This document shows positions 50,480-56,495 of a stretch of 56,495 nucleotides of DNA, piece after piece (the first letter of the stretch is position 1; every line of letters starts with the position of its first letter). Source of the DNA: Bacteroidales bacterium (GTDB lineage Bacteria; Bacteroidota; Bacteroidia; Bacteroidales; UBA932); the NCBI GenBank assembly GCA_017476575.1, contig JAFUZO010000041.1, forward strand, positions 1-56,495, in the 5' to 3' direction. The notes beneath the pieces were generated by a model that was not told the DNA's origin, ran no database searches, and saw only the letters and a program-made list of their open reading frames with translations. The translations under genes and the position numbers were made by a program.

Positions 50480-52456
50480 ATGAAGTGCGGAAGGAACATA
50501 GGGACTGCCCTCGTCCTGCTGCTGGTGCTTGTGCTCCCGGCACGGGCCCAATATGACAAGGATGTCTTCTCTTTCCGGGGACGGAACGCCCTGGCAGAGG
50601 GACGCCTGTCCGAAGCCTTGTCCCATTTCAATATCCTGGCGCAACTGGATACGACCGACTACTGGACTTTCTTCTACCGGGGCATCGCCAAGTACAATCT
50701 CGGCGACATCAGGGGCGCCCGGGCGGATTTCGACACGGCGGTCCGGCTCAATCCGGTCTTCACGTCCGGCTACCACTACCGTGCCATCGCCGAGAGCCGT
50801 TCCGGTAACTATGACGATGCGCTGCGGGACCTGGAGACCGCCATCTCCCTGCGTCCGGGTTCTTCCGGCCTGTACTTCACCCGGGGCGTGACCTATTTTC
50901 TCAGCCAGCAGTTCGAACCGGCCGTACAAGACTTCGACAAGTACATCCGCAAGGAACCGAAAGACCCTTCGGCGTATCTCAACCGGGGGGCATCGTACCT
51001 CTTCCTCGGGGACACACTCAAGGCGATCGGTGACTACAACAAGGCAATCAAGCTCGACCGGTTCGAGCCGGAAGGCTATATCCGACGCGGCCGCCTGTAT
51101 GCCGCCAGGGGTGATTTCGATGCCGCCATCGCCGACCTCGACAAGGCCATCCAGCTGGATACGACGAGCACCCTGGCCTACTTCAACCGGGCCCTCCTGT
51201 ATTCCGAGCAGTCCCGCCTGAACGAGGCGATGGCCGATCTGGACAAAGTGCTCGAACACGAGCCAGGCAATGCCCTGACCCTCTACAACCGCAGCCTGAT
51301 CTCGGCCCAGGTGGGGGATTACGAGGCCGCCCTCGCCGACATGGACCGTGTCATCAACATCAACCCGAAGAATGTCCTGGCCTATTTCAACCGGGCCGGT
51401 TTCTTCATCGGCATGGAGCGCTGGGACGATGCCTTGGCGGACTACAACAAGGCCATCGAGCTCTATCCGGATTTTGCCAAGGCCTACATGAACCGCTCCT
51501 ATGTCGAGTTGCAGCTGGGCATGAACCGGGCCTCGCGGGAGGATTACCGGACAGCCCAGCGTAAGGTTGCCGAATACCGCACCAAGAATGCGTCCGGCGA
51601 GGCGGACTTCGCCGACACGACGCGCAAATACAACGCCCTGCTGGCCTTGGATGCCGACTTTGCCAAGAAGGACTTCGACGACGAGATGCTCCAGCACCGC
51701 GACGTGGACATCAACCTCAAGCCGCTCTACAAGTTCGTCCTGGCCGAGAGCCGCGACCGGACGGCATATGCCCTGGAGCACCGCTACGAGAATCCGCTCC
51801 TGGAGCGTTTCATCGAGCAGCAGCCGGTCCCTGTGGCCGTTTCCAACGAGAACGTCACGCCCGGGAAGCCGGGACAGGCCGCCGCTTCGGAGAACGAGTT
51901 CATCCGGGCCCTCTCCGACATCGGCCAGCGGCAGTACAGTTCCGCCTTGGTGCATTACGACCGGGCCCTGGAGACGGAGGGTGACCGCTACGAGATATAT
52001 TACAAGGCATTCTACTATATGAACCGGGGCGTCCTGCGGGCCGAGATGATCGACTTCATCGCCTCGATCGAGTCCAATGTCCAGACGCTCACGATGGATG
52101 ACAAGGGAACGGCGCGGGCCCGCGTCCGGGAGCAGGTGTCCAGCGAATACGATTATTCGGAGGCCCTGTCGGACATGGAGAAGGCGGCGGAACTCCAGCC
52201 CGGCCTCCCCTACATCCAATTCAATCTCGGCAACCTCTACTGCCTGTCCTCGCGTCTGGTGAATGCCATCGAAAGCTATGGCCGGGCCATCAGCCTCTAT
52301 CCTTACATGGGGGATGCCTATTTCAATCGGGGACTCGTGCTGATCTATCTGAAGGACAAAGAGAAAGGCTGCATCGACCTTTCCCGTGCAGGAGAACTGG
52401 GCGTCGAAGATGCGTACAGCGTCATCGCCCGGTACTGCGAGGAGGGGCGTCCATGA
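50480..52456 (+). CDS. Exported TPR-repeat protein
   Basis: The 658-residue protein starts with a signal peptide (about 1-21, LVLLLVLVLPARAQ) and consists mostly of tetratricopeptide repeats, at least ten, of which SAYLNRGASYLFLGDTLKAIGDYNKAIKLD-type units between 170 and 340 are the clearest. A region between 360 and 460 has fewer repeats and the rest resumes TPRs. TPR arrays bind other proteins; the partner is not known. It should be periplasmic or surface-linked. The stop overlaps the metallo-hydrolase gene by four bases. Confidence 0.85.
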   Translation: MKCGRNIGTALVLLLVLVLPARAQYDKDVFSFRGRNALAEGRLSEALSHFNILAQLDTTDYWTFFYRGIAKYNLGDIRGARADFDTAVRLNPVFTSGYHYRAIAESRSGNYDDALRDLETAISLRPGSSGLYFTRGVTYFLSQQFEPAVQDFDKYIRKEPKDPSAYLNRGASYLFLGDTLKAIGDYNKAIKLDRFEPEGYIRRGRLYAARGDFDAAIADLDKAIQLDTTSTLAYFNRALLYSEQSRLNEAMADLDKVLEHEPGNALTLYNRSLISAQVGDYEAALADMDRVININPKNVLAYFNRAGFFIGMERWDDALADYNKAIELYPDFAKAYMNRSYVELQLGMNRASREDYRTAQRKVAEYRTKNASGEADFADTTRKYNALLALDADFAKKDFDDEMLQHRDVDINLKPLYKFVLAESRDRTAYALEHRYENPLLERFIEQQPVPVAVSNENVTPGKPGQAAASENEFIRALSDIGQRQYSSALVHYDRALETEGDRYEIYYKAFYYMNRGVLRAEMIDFIASIESNVQTLTMDDKGTARARVREQVSSEYDYSEALSDMEKAAELQPGLPYIQFNLGNLYCLSSRLVNAIESYGRAISLYPYMGDAYFNRGLVLIYLKDKEKGCIDLSRAGELGVEDAYSVIARYCEEGRP

Positions 52457-53253
52457 TCCGGTTTCTGAGCTTTTCCAGTGGCAGTTGCGGCAATTGTTAT
52501 CTCCTCCTGCATCAGGTTGCGGAAGGACGGGGGGCGGGCATCCTTATCGATGCCGGCGTCGGCCTCCGGCGGATGAAGAAGGTCCTGGAGAGCGTCTCCC
52601 TTGATTTCAGTTGCATCCAGGGGGTGCTGGTCACCCACGACCACGGCGACCATATCCGCCACCTCGGCACCCTCTGCAAGCGTCTGAGTGTCCCGGTCTA
52701 TGCGACCCCTGTCCTGCATGGGGCGCTCTCCCGCCGCCATTCCCTCGACAGCTGCCGCCGGAATCTTTCGGCGGATGCGTGGAATCCGGTCGCAGACGGC
52801 ATCGAGGCGCAGTATTTCGTCGTCCCGCATGATGCGACGCAGACCGTCGGCTTCGCCATCCGGGCGGAAGGCCGCCTCTTCGTACTCATGACCGACCTCG
52901 GCCATGTGACGGAAGAAGCCATGGAGTGGGCCCGGCAGGCCGATACGGTCGTCATCGAATCCAATTTCGACGTGGACATGCTGATCGGCGGGTCCTATCC
53001 GCACGAACTCAAGATGCGTATCTGCCAGGGTTCCGGACACCTGTCCAACGATGCATGCTGTGACGCTATCCGGCGTTTCCTGCACCCCGGGCTGCGGAAC
53101 CTCTTCCTCTGCCACTTGTCCGGCAACAACAACACCCCGAAGCGGGCCTACGACCAGGCGGCAGCGACGCTCCGGGACCTTGGTGCCACGTCCGGCACCA
53201 TCCACCTCCGCGTCCTGGAACGCGGTATCCCTTCCCCGCTTCTGAACCTCTGA
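52453..53253 (+). CDS. Metallo-beta-lactamase-fold hydrolase (YycJ/WalJ-like)
   Basis: The 266-residue cytoplasmic protein has the metal-binding motif THDHGDH (His62, His64, Asp66, His67), SFSSGSCGNCYLL at the start, ESNFDVDML and the C-terminal CHLSGNNNTPKRA. These match the YycJ/WalJ branch of metallo-beta-lactamase-fold hydrolases, which are linked to DNA 5'-exonuclease activity and cell-division signalling. It is co-transcribed with the TPR protein by a four-base overlap. The substrate is not identified. Confidence 0.88.
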   Translation: MIRFLSFSSGSCGNCYLLLHQVAEGRGAGILIDAGVGLRRMKKVLESVSLDFSCIQGVLVTHDHGDHIRHLGTLCKRLSVPVYATPVLHGALSRRHSLDSCRRNLSADAWNPVADGIEAQYFVVPHDATQTVGFAIRAEGRLFVLMTDLGHVTEEAMEWARQADTVVIESNFDVDMLIGGSYPHELKMRICQGSGHLSNDACCDAIRRFLHPGLRNLFLCHLSGNNNTPKRAYDQAAATLRDLGATSGTIHLRVLERGIPSPLLNL

Positions 53254-53608
53254 AATCAGCGATCCAGCACTTCCAGGATGTTGGCGCGGTCCCGTAGATG
53301 CCGAAGTTCCCGTTTCCGGGATGGATATTCTTTTCTATACAAAACGCAGTGAGCCGTAAAACTGGTCCACTGCCCTGTATCTATGACATGACGGCAGCGG
53401 CTTACGACTCTTCAGTGATCAGGTGCCACCACCCGTAGTTGCTGCATGTAAAGCTCTTCTGTTTCAGTCCGTTTCTGTCAATGTCAGAAAAAACAAGGAT
53501 ACATGGAATTTTCTTGGAATCTTAGCGGATGTGAAATAATAACAAAGTATTTTTATAAATATTTGCTTGGACAAGAAACCAGTTTTTGCACCCCCAAAAC
53601 TCATAACC
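53254..53608. other. Intergenic region upstream of susC
   Basis: No complete gene was found. On the minus strand 53256-53411 is open for 51 codons and ends in a plausible protein tail (YRKEYPSRKRELRHLRDRAN, then ILEVLDR and stop) but lacks a start codon, so it may be the end of a decayed gene. No full TAnnTTTG promoter was found for susC; the sequence 53530-53590 is AT-rich and is the likeliest promoter region. Confidence 0.35.
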
Positions 53609-56362
53609 ATGAAAGCGGATTTCAGATTTGTCTTATATGCTTTCCTCCTGTCGGCCGCCGGTGTCTTTTCGGCGCAGGCCCAGCCGGATGTATCCTCCGT
53701 CCCGGATTCCCGCACCGTCACGGGCACGGTCTATGATGAAAACCGCCATCCTGTTCCGGGAGTCGCCATCATGCCGACCGGCACCCGGACCGGGGTGACG
53801 TCGGATGCGAGGGGGCGGTTCTCCATCGAGGTGCGTGGAGAACGGCCGGTCCTCCGGTTCACGTGTCTGGGATATGAAGAGGCGACGGTCTCCGTTCCGT
53901 CGTACAGCGACGACCTGACGGTGGTCCTGAAGGAGGATGCGATGTCGCTGGAAGGCACCGTGATCGTGGGTTACGGCGTCCAGAAAAAGGTCAATCTGAC
54001 CGGTGCGATTGCGACGGTCTCTTCCACCGACCTGGAGAACCGGACCTCTCCGACCCTGACCCACATGTTGCAGGGAGCCGTTCCCGGGCTCAACGTGACC
54101 ACCAGTTCCGGACGTCCCGGGAATACCGCCAGCCTGAATATCCGTGGTGTCAACTCCATTAACGGCGGCAGTCCGCTCGTGTTGGTGGACGGTGCCGAAG
54201 CAGAACTATCCCGGGTCAACCCTGCCGATGTGGAATCCATCTCGGTCATCAAGGATGCCTCCGCTGCCGCCATCTACGGGGCGCGGGCCTCTTTCGGTGT
54301 CATCCTGGTCACCACGAAGTCGGGCGCGGTCCAGGACGGCATGGCGAAGGTCCATGTGAGCAGCCGGATCGGCTGGGAGGAGCCGACCACCTCCACGCAG
54401 TTCGAGACCCGGGGCTACTATTCGGTCTATCTCAACGACCTGTTCTACCGGGCTGCCAACGGGACCAACTATACCTTCTACACGGAAGCCGATATGCAGG
54501 AACTGTGGGCTCGCGTCAACGACAAGGTGGAGAATCCTTCCCGGCCCTGGGTCATGATCGACCAGCGGGAAGGAAGGGATACCTATGTCTATTATGCCAA
54601 TACGGACTGGTACCACGAATTATTCCAGGACCGCCGTCCGACCCGGCAGCACGGCATTTCGATGAGCGGTGGGACCGACCATGTGCGTTATTTCCTCTCG
54701 GGGGCCTATAACTATGAGGAGGGCGTCTTCCGCCGGAACACGGACAAGAGCTGCAAATACAACTTCCGGTCGAAAGTTTCGTTCGATGTCAATCCGTGGG
54801 TGAATGTTGCCAACAATACGAGCTATTACAAGTCCAAGTACGTCTATCCGGGTGTCAGCGGGGTCAACAACGCCTTCAGTTACATGACCGTCCACGCCTT
54901 GGCGAGTTATCCCGCGCACAATCCGGACGGGAGCAGTATCGGTTTCACCTCCTTTGCCAGCAACAACTATGTCATGGACGGGATGGTCGCAATCCTGGAC
55001 CAGCCGGGCTTTACGAACGGCGACACCAACGATCATTTTTCGACCGTGACCGAATTGACGGTCCGTCCTTCGGATCTGCTGGAGGTCAAGGCTCATTTCA
55101 CCTACGGCCTGAACCAGTACCGGAATATGAACCGTTCGACCAACTACACCTACTCACGCTATCCCGGCGAGATTGTCACGGTGGAGACCAACAAGGGTCT
55201 GGATCGTTTGCAGGAAATCATCCAGACGCAGCATTATTATGCGACGAACGTCTATGCCACCTTCGACCGGACTTCTGCTGGCGGGCACCACGTCAAGGTG
55301 ATGGGCGGCTTCAACTGGGAGACCCGGCATTACAAGGATGTGACAGCCCGGGGGTACTATCTCATGTCGCAGAGCCTCAACGATCTGGACTTGGTCGGGT
55401 CGGATGCGGAGGGGGAGAAGCGCATGGAGGTCGAGGGCGGCCAGAATGAATATGCCCTCGCGGGATTCTTCGGACGGTTGAATTATGACTATAAGGGCCG
55501 GTATCTCCTGGAGGCCAGCGGCCGCTACGACGGAACTTCCCGGTTCGCCGGTGGCCACCGCTGGGGCTTCTTCCCGTCGATGTCGATGGGATGGCGGATT
55601 TCCGAAGAGCCTTTCTTCGCCCCGTTGTCCGGCCAGGTAGGCAATTTGAAGCTCCGCTACTCGTTCGGCAGCCTCGGAAACCAGCAGGTCGGCTACTATG
55701 ACTATATCCGGAAAATTTCTATCGGAACAGGTTCCTATACCTTCGGGACGGGGACGAAACCGACGGTCGCCACCATCGGCGCTCCTGTCGCCTCCGACCT
55801 CACCTGGGAGGTGGCCCGCCAGCATGATATCGGCCTGGATGCCGCTTTTCTGGGCAACAGGCTGACCTTGACGACAGACGGTTATATCCGGGATACGAAA
55901 GACATGCTGACGGCAGGTGTTGCCTTGCCCGCTACCTATGGGGCCTCTTCCCCGAAGATGAATGCGGCCGACTTGAGGACCCGGGGCTATGAGGTCCAGC
56001 TGGTTTGGCGGGACGGCCTCACCTTGGCGGGACAGCCTTTCCAATATCAGGTATCCCTGTCCTTCAGCGATTACATCACGACCGTCACCAAGTACGACAA
56101 TCCCGATAAATCCTTCTCCAAGAGTTACTATAAGGGGATGCGCTGGGGAGAGATCTGGGGCTATCTCACCGACGGTCTCTTCGCTTCGGACGAGGAGGCG
56201 GCGAACTATCCCGTCGATCAGTCCTACGTGAACAATGCCATTATCTCCGCTGCCGGTGACGAACGGGGACTCCATGCCGGAGACGTGAAGTTCCGGGACC
56301 TGGATGGAGACGGGGTGGTCGGCGTCGGGGAAAATACGGTGGACCATCCGGGGGACCGGCGG
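53609..56362 (+). CDS. SusC/RagA-type TonB-dependent outer-membrane transporter (partial)
   Basis: ATG 53609 starts a protein with a signal peptide (about 1-25, cut after AQA), a carboxypeptidase-regulatory-like domain (about 36-108), a plug domain from about residue 120 (VGYGVQKKVNLTGAIATVSS, and the typical GGSPLVLVDGAE) and a beta barrel. Barrel landmarks include RWGFFPSMSMGWRISEEPF and, near residue 900, FRDLDGDGVVGVGEN followed by DHPGDRR, all typical of SusC proteins. Such proteins import glycan fragments with a SusD partner. After about 56362 the frame loses all resemblance to the family, although no stop occurs before the window end. The remaining barrel strands and susD are therefore missing. 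Confidence 0.9.
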
Positions 56363-56495
56363 GCTCATCGGCTCCATGGCCGGAAACTCCACGGTCTTGC
56401 GATGCTCCGCATCCGGGAATGTGACATCCCGTGCCGGAAACCATGTCGGCGGCCTGATCGGCAATGCCTGCCGGTCGGCCGGCGATGTCCTCATC
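56355..56495 (+). other. GLUG-repeat coding sequence joined to susC (partial)
   Basis: In the frame one base ahead of susC, 56355-56495 encodes GGLIGSMAGNSTVLRCSASG, then a second repeat with NHVGGLIGNACRSAGD. This is the GLUG motif of large surface adhesin or peptidase-like proteins, unrelated to SusC. The two sequences share the junction bases accggcgg. I read it as a different gene joined here, by assembly error or recombination. Confidence 0.6.

Noticed and set aside
50396..52219. Upstream extension of the M28-like frame, antisense to the TPR gene
   Set aside because: The signal peptide at 50395 marks the true start, and the extension overlaps a TPR gene with clear repeats.
50480..52456. 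Repetitive sequence in the TPR gene considered as a DNA repeat array
   Set aside because: The periodicity is at the protein level (34-residue TPR units); the DNA copies are too diverged for a CRISPR or tandem repeat.
55154..56494. Large minus-strand open frame at the window end
   Set aside because: It is the antisense of susC; no known family pattern was found in it.

Overview
The window reads as chromosomal DNA of a GC-rich member of the Bacteroidales. The evidence is direct: promoters of the Bacteroidetes type (TAnnTTTG near -7, often with TTG 19-20 bases upstream) in front of many genes, almost no Shine-Dalgarno sites, a SusC/RagA transporter, NigD-like and DUF4954-type proteins, and a Na+-pumping methylmalonyl-CoA decarboxylase operon typical of succinate/propionate fermenters. 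No rRNA, tRNA, CRISPR array or intact insertion sequence was seen. I cannot place it below order.

Layout. 1-8.9 kb: a sugar-utilisation block. A minus-strand operon encodes an MFS transporter, an arabinose/fucose-isomerase-like protein, a kinase-like/phosphomannose-isomerase-like protein and a ROK kinase. Divergent to it lie a mutarotase-like gene with a structured leader and a GH3 beta-glycosidase lipoprotein. 9.1-12.6 kb: an AT-richer, probably acquired DpnII-type (GATC) restriction-modification cassette with two methyltransferases, the endonuclease and an extra PD-(D/E)XK protein. 12.8-16 kb: cardiolipin synthase, cut by an in-frame stop near its C-terminus, and the ABC-F protein EttA. 16-20.1 kb: the decarboxylase operon. 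20.1-23.3 kb: formate-tetrahydrofolate ligase, a YebC regulator and a TPR membrane protein. 23.4-26.8 kb: recF, a DciA-like gene and a DUF4954 gene. 26.9-29.3 kb: a NigD-like lipoprotein, an ECF sigma factor and a membrane-anchored protein ending in a beta-barrel-like domain.

29.3-34.7 kb is a hexuronide module: a LacI-type regulator, a GH2 glycosidase, and an SDR oxidoreductase plus mannonate dehydratase (uxuB/uxuA). The GH2 and uxu promoters carry near-identical palindromic operators, TGTG(C/T)ACG(A/T)ACACA, so the LacI protein probably controls both. 34.7-36.2 kb has a phage-antirepressor remnant, a FlK-like thioesterase and a GNAT acetyltransferase. 36.3-42.3 kb is a minus-strand operon: NfeD, flotillin, a small XRE regulator, an M16 peptidase and NAD(P)HX dehydratase. 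42.6-48.5 kb is a second minus operon for envelope functions: MsbA-like ABC exporter, family-9-like protein, VanZ-like protein and amidase/golvesin-domain protein. 48.5-53.3 kb has a glycosyltransferase-like gene, an M28 peptidase lacking key active-site residues, a large TPR protein and a metallo-beta-lactamase-fold hydrolase. 53.6 kb to the end is a susC gene whose reading frame is lost about 130 bases before the window end, where sequence encoding GLUG repeats begins. This is probably an assembly join or a recombination point.
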